A stretch of DNA of 64,000 nt from the NCBI GenBank assembly GCA_039090855.1, contig CM076991.1, forward strand, positions 106,652,021 through 106,716,020. Direction: 5' to 3'. Shown one piece after another: positions 10,576 to 21,492 of this stretch. Position 1 is the first letter of the stretch. The number at the start of each line of letters is the position of its first letter. The position numbers were made by a program, and so were the translations under genes. The notes under the pieces were generated by a model. It worked only from the letters and a program-made list of their open reading frames with translations, made no database searches and was not told where the DNA came from. Source of the DNA: Macrothele yani (Eukaryota; Arthropoda; Arachnida; Araneae; Macrothelidae).

Positions 10576-11880
10576 ACAGATTTTCTGCCTCTTATTATGT
10601 TCTTTCCCAAGAAAAAATTCTACGAATTCCTTGTTTAAAAGCTAGAATGCTTGAAATTTCCGTACATGTACACTAAAGCTTTATGCTTTTGTTAATGGCA
10701 AATGTGCTTTTTAAAAGTTCATATGCTCATTAAAAATTATTTTTAAACTTTAATAACTTCCTGTGGGTTTCAAATCCTCCTAAGTAGTTAAATTTAGGGT
10801 GAAGAAACTCTCACGTTGAGAATTTAGCAGTTCTTCGAGTAAATTCCCGTCAATTAAGTGGCACTTTTTTTCTTTTTGTTTTCATTCAGAATTTTGAAGC
10901 CTATAATAAGGCGACATGTTGTTGGTCCTTAAAAAAGAAACGAAGAATGTTGCATGAACTAATTTTTTTTTCGACCACTTTCTGGTGTTCATGCTTCCTC
11001 CCTTAACATTTCCGGAAAACTTACTCCGCTAAAAAAAAAAGTACAAAATAAAAGAAATAAAGAGGAGGGAGAAAGAAAAAAAAAAAAGGAAGAGGAGATC
11101 GCAACCGAACTTGGAAATCTAAATTACTAACTAAATTCTTCGCTCCAATGCCAGCTTGTTAGTTGATAAAACTAAGATGCGATTTCTTTCGACTTTTTTT
11201 TTTTTTCTGGACAAGCTCTCAAAGTTCAAGCAAGAATAGCACAAGACATATGAAACGCATAAGAAAGTACTAATGGGAAATTGCTCTTCAGATGCATGCT
11301 TGCACTTTCTCACTTTGATGTCTTACACACTTACGAGAATCATATCAGCGGCAGATTTTCGGAGGTATGGATTTAAATGAGAAAAACCGAACTGCGACAC
11401 AAATTGCGTTCTCATAAAAACATGACTCACAGGTCTTAAATATTAAAAGTGATATAAAGACCAAAGAGCGCTCTGTGCGACACAGAAAAAGAAAATCATG
11501 ACTAGTGCGGCAAAAAAGTAGCAAGTCGTAAAAAACAAATCTAAATTTCAATAAGGGAACACTCGTAAATTAAAAATGAAGACCCCAGAGGTAAAATATT
11601 GGCACCTTTAAAGTAATCACCATCTCTGCAAATCATGGTATATCTCATTCAGTTGGCTCTGATTTCATCACTGGAGCATAGACCTATTTCAATATTACAC
11701 ATGGTCATCAAATGGCAACTTATTATTATCCATGACCAAATACCGATTCAAGTTGTGCCTGCTTAATTACTATACTCCGACTCAATCTAAGAATGTACTA
11801 CTCTGGGAGGTAGTAACCAGCTACCTCCACTACAAAAAAAAAGTCCCTACTGTTTACAGCGGAAAGCAAAAGAATTATTA
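10576..11880. other. AT-rich stretch without a recognised gene
   Basis: Nothing recognised. Short A and T homopolymers near 11027-11090 and 11197-11206. Confidence 0.45.
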
Positions 11881-11882
11881 TT

Positions 11883-12155
11883 ATGAAAGAAATACGGGAT
11901 TACGCCATATAATACAAATTTTGAAGATGACAATCCGATTTTTGGCATAAATGTGACAAGGATGGTAAGCCAGATAATATCCGAAAACTTGAAATTTTTT
12001 TTTTTTTTTTTTTTTCGAGTCCCGCTTCAGGACAATGAAAATTTTCAAGTTTTCGGATATTATCGGACTTACCATACTTGTCACATTTACGCCAAAAATC
12101 GGATTGTCATCTTCAAAATTTGTATTACATGGCGTAATCCCGTATTTCTTTCATG
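11883..12155. repeat. Head-to-head inverted pair of SINE-C bodies
   Basis: Arms at about 11884-11996 and 12040-12154 are near-identical reverse complements, separated by a T run and a piece of SINE-C head (TCGAGTCCCGCTTCAGGAC). Each arm contains the SINE-C body (CAAGTTTTCGGATATTAT, CGCCAAAAATCGGATTGTCA). The match continues some 35 bp past the body end seen in the third copy, into GGCGTAATCCCGTATTTCTT, so it is an inverted duplication including flank, or the family body is longer than copy 3 shows. Confidence 0.85.
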
Positions 12156-12290
12156 ATTTATCTGCTTCTCCAGGCAAACACGGGATATGATTCTTAACCT
12201 CCAGATTCGCCAAACATGAATGCCGGTTGCTTCGACTAGCGAATCCTGTGATGGTTATATTCAAATTGATCAGAAACTTGAAATTTGGTC

Positions 12291-12470
12291 GTTCTGGGTG
12301 GTGTAGCGGTTAGCATACCCGGGCGTTTTCTGGGAGACGCGGGTTCGAGTTCCGCTCCAGGACGATGAAAATGAATTTCAAGTTTTCGGATATTATCTGA
12401 CTTACAATCCTTGTCACATTTACGCCAAAAATCGGATTGTCATCTTCAAAATTTGAATTATTATTACTTA
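12291..12470 (+). mobile_element. SINE-C copy 3 with foldable tRNA-like head
   Basis: The first 73 bases (12291-12363) fold as a tRNA: acceptor GTTCTGG pairs with CCAGGAC, an A-box-like TGGTGTAGCGGTTAGC, an anticodon stem CCCGG/CTGGG, and a T arm GCGGG-TTCGAGT-TCCGC containing a full B-box. The anticodon loop is GCGTTTT, with C instead of U at position 33, so this is unlikely to be a working tRNA. The body that follows matches the inverted pair at 11884-12154. Internal pol III promoter elements are kept. Confidence 0.8.
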
Positions 12471-12716
12471 AAACATATTGTTGTTTGCCGGGCAAAATTG
12501 CTATTTAAGGCACATTTTAAAAATGACTGACTTTTAGATCTGATACGAGAAGCTCCAGATGGACGCTGTAGAAAACTTAGCGAAGAGAAGGGGGGGGGGT
12601 TGGCTAGGTGGAAGAATAAAAAAGACTTCTTCCAAACATTCCCAACACAAAGACAGTACATGTACAATCGGGGAAATGTGTCGGGGGTTGTACTTAAGCA
12701 GCCGTAGAGGAGACAC

Positions 12717-12741
12717 AGAGAGAGAGAGAGAGAGAGAGGAG
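12717..12741. repeat. (AG)n microsatellite
   Basis: AG/GA tract at the upstream edge of the following Tc1 relic. Confidence 0.9.
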
Positions 12742-12785
12742 GGAAGACAAACGCAGGGGGGTAATTCAATGCAGGGTGTTACGAA

Positions 12786-13745
12786 GACTTGTCCGTCGTT
12801 GCGTTCGCCCCGAGACGTTGCGATCCGGCTAACCTACATTCAACTATAGTATACAAGGGACATTGCAGGCCAGCGGTGGCTCTGTTATGGTGTGGGGTGT
12901 TTTCAGCTGGCACGCATTGGGACTTCTCATATATTATATCTTCATACAGCTCTGACCGATGGAGACTACGTAACCATCCGTGGGGATCATTTGGTTGGTT
13001 GGTTGGTTGGTTAATTTTTATGGCGCAAGGGCCATGTGCGGCCAAAGAGCGCCAAACACAAGACAATCAAACAAACAGTGTTAAAAATGTGGTATAAAGC
13101 CTAAAATCAGGCTGATTCAGTGAAAATGAAAAATGAGAATGAGGCAAAGTTTAAAAGCTAGATACCATTAAAAAATCCAATTTGTTTTAAGAAGCTAAAG
13201 ACAGCAATGTATCGCAGTGGTCGTCTAGGAACCGCTGCAACGTAGCTGCATCGTGGCGTTTAACAAATGAGAATGAAAAAAGGGAAAACGCACAGCACGA
13301 AAACGAACACAACTAGAGAGAAGATGAGTGACAGTGAGTCGGCAATTGCACGTCTCAAACATCAGCGCAGTGTCGCCACACAGCAAGAGGGAATCATTTG
13401 CACACGTTCATGTCACGGAACCACTCCGACCTCCTTCACAGGACAATGAGCCACAGCACACGTTCACTGTCTCCCGATTATGGCCGAGGAGTTTTCCCCG
13501 GAGTTTGGCAAACTGACTTGGCCCCCTCGTTCGCCGGATTTATACGTCATCGAACACGTTTGGGATGATGTTCAACGTGCCGTCAATTCTACGAATCCTC
13601 CACCAGCGAATATTACGGAACTGTGGGACGCTCTTCAGGAAGCACGGCGTGCACTATCTCTACAGTACTACAGAGAGTTCGTGGAGTCTATACCCCGTTG
13701 CGTTGCTGCCGTAATCCGATCGCGAGGAGGACCAACGTGGTATTA
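12786..13745 (+). pseudogene. Tc1 transposase relic, split by a retroposon
   Basis: C-terminal two thirds of a Tc1 transposase, which cuts and pastes its element at TA sites. The upstream piece (12786-12993) gives DPANLHSTI and then, after a shift, GGSVMVWGVFSWHALG, the block before the second catalytic aspartate. After a 395-bp insertion the frame resumes (13400 on) with a TGQ/DNEPQH-like segment, then WPPRSPDLYVIEHVWDDV with the catalytic glutamate, ending VESIPRCVAAVIRSRGGPTWY. At least two frameshifts. The N-terminal DNA-binding part and first catalytic aspartate are absent, so it is not functional. Confidence 0.88.
12994..13388 (-). mobile_element. CCAA-tailed retroposon inside Tc1
   Basis: Insertion of about 395 bp in the Tc1 coding region. 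On the minus strand it ends in GCGCCATAAAAATTAACC followed by CCAA repeats (plus strand GGTT repeats at 12993-13011). The flanks GGGATCATTTG (12983-12993) and GGGAATCATTTG (13389-13400) are a target duplication. Removing insert and one flank restores the order of the Tc1 reading frame, so boundaries are secure. The simple-repeat tail and variable-length duplication point to LINE-driven retroposition. No tRNA-like head was found. Confidence 0.8.
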
Positions 13746-14741
13746 GAGAGTGTATATATAACCATACATCTCATTAAGCCATTTTCTGAAATTCGAAAAC
13801 TCGTGGCTCAAGCATGATCATCTGCCAAACTGTGTAACATTTTTAATTTCTGTTGATGCATCAGACGTCTCCAATTTACATAAAACAGAAAGTCACCAGC
13901 ATGTTTCTCGAACCACTTCCTGACGATTCTGGCAGTGTGGCATGGCGCATTATCCTGTTGGTAATGGCCATTGCCAGCAGGGAACACAGTTGCCATGAAT
14001 GGGTGAACTTGGTCCTCAACGATGTTCAGATACCTGACAGCTGTCAGAGATTGTGCTATTGGGGGTAATGGGGCCTAAAAAGTACCCCCCCCCCCAAAAA
14101 AAAATCTCCTACAGCATAACACCGGTCTGTTTCCGCCCAGTAGTGCACCCAGGTTCCATAACATCCGTTGGTAATTGGCGTGTCCAGGCTCGGCCGTCTA
14201 CGTGATGCACCAAGAATCTCGATTCATCAGAGCACGCCGCTTTCTGCCAATCACCCACGGTCCAATCTCGGTGGTCTTGAGCACATTTCATGTGTTGTTG
14301 GCGATGACTTGCAGTGAGCATGGGAACCAGGCTGGTTTTTCGGCTATGCAGGCCCATGCGCAGAAGGCTGCAATGAACTGTGTGCTGTGACACATTATCC
14401 TGATCACCACTGTTGCAAGCTGCGGGTGATTTGTCGCACTGTGGCCCTGCGGTCGCTGTGAACAATGCACGACAGTCTCCGCTCCCCTCTGGCATCAATG
14501 AGATGCTGACGACACACGGCTTGGAGACGGCTCGTCGTTTGGCCATCTGTGCACCACTTTTGATACGTACTCACTACAGCGGCACGTGGATAACACACAA
14601 GCAGCGCCGTTACCGAGATGGTAGTTCCAAGGAGCCGTGACATCACAATTTGTCCTTTATCAAACTCCGATAAATCGACAGCTTTTCCCATTCTGACTCC
14701 GAACACTCTACTAACCGAAAGCCGGCCCTCGGGTTGTACAT

Positions 14742-14762
14742 ATATATATATATATATATATA
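14742..14762. repeat. (TA)n microsatellite
   Basis: About ten TA repeats in the leader of the Tc1 relic. The related leader near 37060 has only a short ATATATA at the same place, so the tract expanded here. Confidence 0.95.
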
Positions 14763-14791
14763 CTGCTTCTGTGAACTTCACCTGCTCCACC

Positions 14792-15082
14792 GGGCCGCGG
14801 GTGGCCTATCAGCGTTCGTGACTGTCACAGAGAAAACCTCAGATTCGATCCCGGGCAGGTACGAACGCTCGAACCACTAAATATCCGCCGTTCGTCAGAT
14901 AGGCACGTTAAGCCGTCGGACCTTGTGTACTCCCCCCCCGGTAAGAAATAAGGCCGTCTTTCTACCCCTTTCTACCTCGCTTCCGTGTCACTTTCCTATC
15001 GGGAACTCTATTCTAAGGGTTGTTTAAGACCTGAGGTCAGACACTCCCTTCCTAAAATCCTATACATATGATCTGATCTGAT
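14792..15082 (+). mobile_element. SINE-B copy 2
   Basis: Full SINE-B with GGGCCGCGGGTGGCCTA head, B-box-like GATTCGATCCC and GATCTGATCTGATC end. Flanks CACCTGCTCCACC (14779-14791) and CACTTGCGCCACC (15083-15095) are a 13-bp target duplication with two differences. The related Tc1 leader near 37035 shows the uninterrupted site. Confidence 0.9.
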
Positions 15083-15159
15083 CACTTGCGCCACCTTTCG
15101 GTCTCCAAGCGCTCATTTCTCTAGGATGAGTGTGCTTATAATGTAAAGGCTCATCGGTG

Positions 15160-16815
15160 TATGACCTCTTGCCATCTTTCTGGTAGTAATCGAATGAAGG
15201 TTTTTCCAGCGCAGGTATTATGAAGAGGGCGAAAAAGCTTGAAATCCGTAAGTGCAAGATCTGGGCAATACGGGGGTGAGGTAAAACTTCCCACCCAATG
15301 TCCAGTAATTTTCCATGAGTGGCTATAGCTCTATGGGGTCCTCCTGCGTCGTTATGTTGCAAGATGACGCCTTTGCAATTAACCAGCACTTAAGATTTCA
15401 TTTTTCTTTCAGCCTTTCCAACTGTTGGTAGTACAGGTCAGCATTTATCGTTTGGTTAGGTGCAAGCAACTCCCATTGGATTACCCCTATTGACATTCCA
15501 CCACACACTTTACAAGATCTTTCTTGGAGACAGTCCTCCTTTTAAAGTCGATGAAGCAGGCTCTCCAACTCAGCATACATTCCTTTGACACTTTACATTT
15601 GTGTAAATGACCCGCTTTTCATCACCCGTAACTAATCGTTCGAAGAAATGATCATTTCTGTGATGCGCAAGTAAAGAAAGACAGGTGGTCATTCTGTCCG
15701 ATCGATTTCTTGTGGACACTGGACAGGTCATGTGGTACCCACTGGTCGAACTTTGTGATAAGCCCAAGTGTATGCAGCCTTCTCCCTACTGTTGTTGTGT
15801 GTACAAAAAACCCTTCTGAGAATTGTTCAACGGTTAAGTGTTGGTCATTTGATATGGCTTGGTCGAGATACACTTCTAATACCTCTGATGAACGTCCAGA
15901 ACGTGGCTGACCTCTTCAGCTTCTGTTTTCTTCACGGAATTTCCGGAACCTACGGCGACATGTGCTCTCGTCTGCAGCATCGGTTCCCAAACGGGGGTAC
16001 ATGCTGGGCCGTTCAGGGGTACACGAAAAATAATCAGTAATGGCGGAAAAACAAGTAAAAAAAATGCAAAATGTTAGTTATGGAACAATAAATGTTAAGT
16101 TTGAATCACCGCTAATGGAGACACTTCAAAACCAGCTCATATTAGCGAACGATGATTGGTAAAGGCATGGCTATGAATCCTTCCCCCAAACCAGTCTTCT
16201 ACCAATCATTATGCACAGTTCATGCGTCACTTTTTTCACCCATCCACCTTTCCAGAACAACTGCGTGTTACTAATACATCCGTAGCCAAACTGTTTGATC
16301 AGTTCAGTTATGGACTGAGTATATTAAGGGCATTATCTTTCATTGTGATTCTTTTCAAGTAGTTTTTTTATTTAATGTTTAACGTAGTTTCAGTTATTAT
16401 TGTCAGTGATTTTTAAGTATGTCAGTTATGTAACAGTGGTTGAAAACAGGAACGGTTAAAAACACTAAAACTTGATGTGGATTATAACCCGCCGCCAAGT
16501 ACTTCTCAACCACGTGTCCGCAGCTACGAGTATTTTAAAAACAAGGGGTACAAGAAATGGTTTTAAAACAGGTGCACAAGTGGGAAAAGGTTGGGAACTA
16601 CTGGTCTACAGCATCCTCGCCATACACCGCACAAATGTTGCGGCAAGCTTCAGCTGCATTATTGCCTTTGTCCAACTCATAAAGCAAACCATGCCTAATG
16701 TGATCCTTATTGCTTGACCCTCGTGTGACTTGTTTACGAATGTGATGCACCTGAATGCGTGGTGCCAGTTTATAGCCTACTACTGGAAGAATTTTGGCCA
16801 TCACACGCGTCATCT
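15160..16815 (-). pseudogene. mariner transposase relic split by a small hAT
   Basis: Minus-strand mariner transposase. N-terminal piece (about 16600-16740): HIRHGLLYELDKGNNAAEACRNICAVYGEDAV. After the hAT insert, the rest runs from about 15920 down to 15160: LTVEQFSEGFFVHTTTVGRRL, then KFDQWVPHDLSSVHKKS, the catalytic block LVTGDEK (first aspartate), the LQHNDAGGPHRA block (second aspartate) and HPRIAQILHLR / FIRLLPERWQEVIHR near the end. Several frameshifts and stops. The downstream limit abuts the Tc1 leader at 15165. Confidence 0.88.
15978..16603. mobile_element. Small non-autonomous hAT element in mariner
   Basis: 626-bp insert with inverted ends CATCGGTTCCCAAAC and CAGTAGTTCCCAACC (reverse complement of GGTTGGGAACTACTG) and 8-bp flanks GTCTGCAG (15970-15977) and GTCTACAG (16604-16611). 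End sequence type and duplication length are those of hAT transposons. No transposase remains. It interrupts the mariner reading frame between its N-terminal and central parts. Confidence 0.82.
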
Positions 16816-17170
16816 GTTATTGCATTTGTTACTTAAAATTTTTATTTGTAATTTGCAACATGAGAAACGGGAGGAACTTTTGCACACACACACACACCTA
16901 ATTTCGAAATTTAACTTTAAAAAGTGAGATAATCTCAAATAAATTCTAACTTGGTATGAGATAAAGAAGAAACACATCGAAAATCGTGTCTGCGCAGTAC
17001 AGGAATAAGCTTTCTTATTTTTTTTTATTTTTTTTAACCTGGGAGGACGAGACTTGAAATTACGTCCTTTCCGGTTTAAACGTTCCTCACTTTAACTGAA
17101 ACAGTGCGCAAGTTTTTATTCTCCCATACCTCCGTTACAGAAAAGTATATATTGTGATTCTTCAAAAACC

Positions 17171-17236
17171 GGTATTTACTTAATTTGTTATAAATTTACA
17201 TTTTACTGTAAATTTATAACAAATTAAGTAAATACC
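17171..17236. repeat. Perfect 30-bp hairpin with 6-nt loop
   Basis: Arms 17171-17200 and 17207-17236 are exact reverse complements, both AT-rich, with loop TTTTAC. No flanking direct repeat is evident. It is not followed by a T run that would suggest a terminator. Confidence 0.95.
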
Positions 17237-17738
17237 CAAAAGCCATCGTTTGGAATTATCACGTTGAACGTAAAAGCTACGTGAACGCCGACAACACAGT
17301 ACTCTTGGGAAATACACAATTAAAAATGAACCAGCATAGAACAAATGAGTATCACACAATGAACGTAACAATAAGAAGACGCCATTTCGGGGTAGAGCTT
17401 AGAAAAAGTACAGTCAAAGTTAAAAAAAAAATAAAAAAAAAAACTGCTCAGAGGAGCTTTCTGCGACACAGCACATATTACTAATTAACGTTTAATCCCA
17501 ACGTATCGAAAGGTCACGGAGGTTAGGAATATCCTCATTGTTTTACATGCCTCTCTCTACTGTTTCGGACAATTCCTTTCGTGGATGTGTGTGGTCCACA
17601 TCTCACAGATTAGTTTGCTCTGCACCCTGTTTGGCTTCACGGAATACTCTACGCTGCAAACTGGTCTTTAAAAAACAGAATACTGAAGTGTATAACTTTC
17701 AGTTACAGTCTTCGTTACGTACTACAGAGGTTGAAGCA

Positions 17739-17857
17739 TTTATCAAGACGGCAAAGTTGCTGCGATAAATTCCGTTGATGCTGCTTAATTGGGAAAGCAT
17801 TCGGCTCCGGAAGGATGCAGGTTCGATTAACGTCACCGACAAATTTGTGTTTCCGCA
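17739..17857 (+). mobile_element. SINE-D copy 1, tRNA-like repeat
   Basis: Contains CTTAATTGGGAAAGCATTCGG (A-box side) and GGTTCGATT (B-box side) in the order of a tRNA head, with ACGGCAAAG before it. It matches the block at 18067-18192 in order and sequence. The acceptor pairing is poor here. Confidence 0.6.
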
Positions 17858-18066
17858 TTGGTAACCGATTGTGTAAATGGATCAACTGGCTGTTGGGTTC
17901 TTCGAAAACTGTGTGATGTTCCCTTCCACACATCGTCTGGAATTAATGAAAATTCCTTCTTCTATAAAGAGTTACTTCAAGCATAGTTTGCGGCAGACCC
18001 GAAACTTGTGATATCATGCCCCCCACGTTTCTCAAGGGGGACGAGGGGGTATAAGGAGTTGGAGCA

Positions 18067-18192
18067 CATGCCAAGACGGCAAGGCTACAGCGATAAATCC
18101 CGTCGGTGTAGCTTAATTGGGAAAGTATTCGGCTCCGGAGCAGGAGGACGCCGTTTCGATCTCTTGTCACCGGCTAATCTGTGTTTTCATAT
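18067..18192 (+). mobile_element. SINE-D copy 2, tRNA-like repeat
   Basis: Within it, GTCGGTG and CACCGGC can pair as an acceptor stem around TAGCTTAATTGGGAAAG and GTTTCGATCTC. The anticodon arm region is irregular and long, so a working tRNA is unlikely. It shares ACGGCAAGG-GCGATAAATCCCGT with copy 1. Confidence 0.6.
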
Positions 18193-18199
18193 CTTCAAA

Positions 18200-20333
18200 A
18201 AATTTGCTGACATTTAATAAATTTCTATTTTAAAAGCCCTTCAGAACATGGATTCACGCTCCCTAGTATGATTACTCTGGGAGGGCAACCGCCTCTCTGA
18301 CCACCCGGTTGCTACTGCCCTACGTATATTCACACTCAAACCAAATAACGCGGGCGTAGGTCTTCGTTCACCTAAATCAGTTTTTTTTTAAATTTAGCTG
18401 GAAGCATTTTCCTTTTCGTTAAAGCATGGACATTAGAAACACAAAACACTAATATCTAAAGAAAACCGACCCTTAACCTCGAGAGAAATTCCAACTATCT
18501 CTAGCCGTTTTCCACGTCGAAGCAAGATATCACTTAGATAAACGAAAACGCGTGTTCACCGCAAAAATGAACGATATGTAAGGAGATTCGTGATTGGTTG
18601 AATTTGTTCGCTCCAGGGCCATTCAAACAGGACCTCGCTCTGTGAAGACCTCGAGCGTATAACAAATAATCTCTCGAAATGTCCGGCAAAACATTTTATA
18701 CACTGATCTAGAAAATCTCAGTTTCAGATTTATTAGAAGCTGATGTTCTATGTCTCAGTTGCTTAAAAAATATGACTCAGCTGTTTAGCACCAGTATATT
18801 AACGATATTTCCATCACATCCTACGTTAGACCGGAAACATGTAGTCTTCCAGAAAAGTCCCCTAAATGAGTTCCCTATTGTGTGAAAGTTTTGCAAGATT
18901 AATTCAAAAGGCGAACAAATTCACAAACTGATGTTTGATCCTTAAATTAATCTCTACTTTTTCAGAGCAGTGTACATCCAATATTAATAACACTATTCAG
19001 AAACAAGAACTTTGTTCTGGTTGGGCCATCGAAGTTCGCGGAAAGGCTGAAATGAGATCACCTGAATCTAAAACTGTCGGAGGCAGATAGTAGAGAATTA
19101 ATTTTGGAGCCTTCCCTTCCTTTATGATGTATTGTAAAAAGCAGAAACATGGAGGGGATTCTGCGCAGTTTATTACGTCCTGGAAGACTTTTCAATGGCT
19201 CCAGCCTTGGAAACAAATCGCCCGTATCTTGGATCTCTTCTCACACTTGGTTGATTAATAAACAACAGATGCGTGAAAAATTGGAAGAGCAGACGAGGAA
19301 AATTTGAGTGAGAGGTGATTTCGATTTTTGCATTAAATCCTACCATCATTTATTTACTAACTGTTCGTTTCCGCTCCATCATGTCATAAGACTATCTGTT
19401 TTCCGATAAATTCCATCGACCATATCATCTCCAGCAAACGACGCAAGGCAACGAAAGGAAGAGAAAACCACAAGAGAACAAATGCAAAGGGGAAAATAAA
19501 CAAAAACCGCAAGTTGCCCGCGTTCCATGTTCAGCAACTGAGCGGGTATTCCAGCCTCTCTATTCTCCAGGACCCGAAACAATGGGGGAAATGTTATTCA
19601 TTAGGAGAGAGAGAGAGAGAGAATCAGTCTATTTTTGGAAAAAGATTTCCACCATGGAGTTTTGTATGAAGTCTGCGGTGGTAATTTATGACTCCTATAG
19701 AGAATACGAGAATTCCGCCATATCAGTCTCTCCCATCAATCACGCGAGTGAGAAGAGGGGAGAGAATTAACTATTGTTGATTCTGTAGAGTAATAGTTAA
19801 GGCAAGCTTCGCTTCAGAACTTCAACTTCGTTTCATTCTGTTTTAGAGTGTAGCATTTGAAGACGATAATGTATTTTTGCCTCATGAATGTAGCGAAACT
19901 TTTCCATATAGGTTCCTAGTAGATTCAAAAATCAGACCACAGGAGCAAGTTAATATTCATCACTGGCTTCGTTCGTAGGTTAATACATCGCCAGAAACTC
20001 ATCTGGTAAATATGACGCAATTCTCTCAAGTAATGTACGACCACTGGCTTGGTGCAGTTGCCTAATCGCCAGATTCGTGTCTGTGTGATAAACGAAAATT
20101 CCACATGAACTCTATCTCACCAATAAAGCCCGGATGTTCAAGCATTAAAAACCTCCAAAATAAGCAAAGCTTTTTATGCACTAAAAATCAAGAAACATGA
20201 ACTAAAAATAGAAGAAATATGCATTGCACAGTTGATTCACTCAACAATATCCATTTAGTCGTGGATTCGTTTCTAACTATTTGTGCACTTTTCCTAGGAA
20301 ATGTTTTAAACAGCATTTTTTAACTTCCACAGT
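18200..20333. other. AT-rich stretch without a recognised gene
   Basis: Nothing recognised apart from a short AG run near 19604-19621. Confidence 0.45.
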
Positions 20334-20343
20334 CGATTTCTTG

Positions 20344-21492
20344 GGGTCTGGTTCATTTGCAAAAAGCTTACTTGACCGAAAAGATTATTTCACCGAAAGA
20401 TCACTTGATCGAAAAGTTCATTTCACCGAAGGGTCACTTGATCGAAAAGTTCGTTTCACCGAAGGGTCACTTGATCGAAAAGTTAATTTCACCGAAAGGT
20501 CTCTTTACCGAAGTGTTAGTTTATCGAAAACTTTCGATAGCATAGTGAAGCATAGTGCAAGTTCGGCAGACAGACCACCGAAACGTTAGGGCATCATACT
20601 CAAATTGAACTTTTGATTTCTCCGTGTCACAGAAAACGCAAAGATTTTGTTTTAAAACAAATCTTTTTTTTAAGACAATAGGCCTCGGCTCAGGCCTTTT
20701 TAGCAAATTTTAGTGATGTTCATAAAGTTTACATAAAAGTCATGTTTAGTGCTCATGTTCATAAGGTTTGCATAAAAAGTAAAATTAATAATGTTTCGCA
20801 TTTTTTCACTCAAAAAGAATCAAGTTCAGGGCTCAATGCCTCGGCTTAGGCTTTTTTAAGCACATTTTAAACGTGCGTATTCATATTCATAAGGTTTACA
20901 TAAAAAAGTTACTTTATATTTAATGTAATGCTTATGAATGAATATGAGTAGGGTTAAAATCTGGTAAAATGGCCTGTACCTAGGCCTACGGTCAAAAAAT
21001 TAATGTTTTGTGGTTGAGTAAAAGTGAAACATTTACTTGATTTGCTATGTAACCCTTATGAATATGAGAGCTCAGAGGATCAAAATTTGACAAAAAGGCA
21101 CAGATCTAGGCCTTATAATTAACGTTATATTTCGAAAAACCTACTCATGGGGAGGTGTTTCATAGAAATTAAAAGTGTATTTCTTATACAATCCGATAAT
21201 GTTTAGGTTGCCAGTTTTTCAAAAACCCGCAACATACTCCAACAGATCTCTAACAACAAAATTCTAAGTTTTCGATAAACTGACCATTCGGAGAAATGAT
21301 CTTTCAATATAAAGAATGTTTAGGTAAAGTAATCCTTCGGCGAAATGAACTTTTCGATCAAATGTCCTTCCGATGAAATGAACTTTTAGGTGAAGTGACC
21401 TTTCGGTGAAATGAACTTGACCCTTCGGTGAAATGTACCTTTCGATCAAGTGATTTTCGGTCAAGTGACCTTTTAATCAAGTGAACGATACC
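20344..21492. mobile_element. Foldback-type element with tandem-repeat arms
   Basis: Left arm (about 20344-20536) is built from ~33-bp units around CTTGATCGAAAAGTTCATTT and CACCGAAGGGTCA. The right arm (about 21262-21492) is the inverted set (GGTGAAATGAACTT, TTTCGATCAAGTG). The outer ends GGGTCTGGTTCATTTG and, inverted, GGTATCGTTCACTTG match. CGATTTCTTG occurs on both sides (20334-20343 and 21493-21502) as a probable 9-10 bp target duplication. The middle carries its own ~120-bp repeats with GTTCATAAGGTTTGCATAAAA and a GGCCTCGG-CTCAGGC motif. No transposase. Superfamily unknown. Confidence 0.75.

Larger units (their letters stand above)
13838..15165 (-). pseudogene. Tc1 relic with SINE-B in its 5' leader
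   Basis: Minus-strand Tc1. The N-terminus (from about 14690) reads MGKAVDLSEFDKGQIVMS then RAAVVSTYQKWCTDGQ, the paired helix-turn-helix region. Further on come DHRDWTVGDWQ with the SDES catalytic block, and QQDNAPCHTARIVRKWFEKH with the second aspartate near 13950. The C-terminus with the last acidic residue is missing beyond about 13838. Multiple frameshifts and a C run at 14085-14095. The 5' leader continues past the SINE-B and matches the leader of the Tc1 fragment at 36965-37395, which locates the element's outer end near 15165. Confidence 0.88.

Noticed and set aside
20357..20545. CRISPR-like regular repeats
   Set aside because: Units are contiguous with no unique spacers, appear inverted at the other end of the element, and the genome is eukaryotic.
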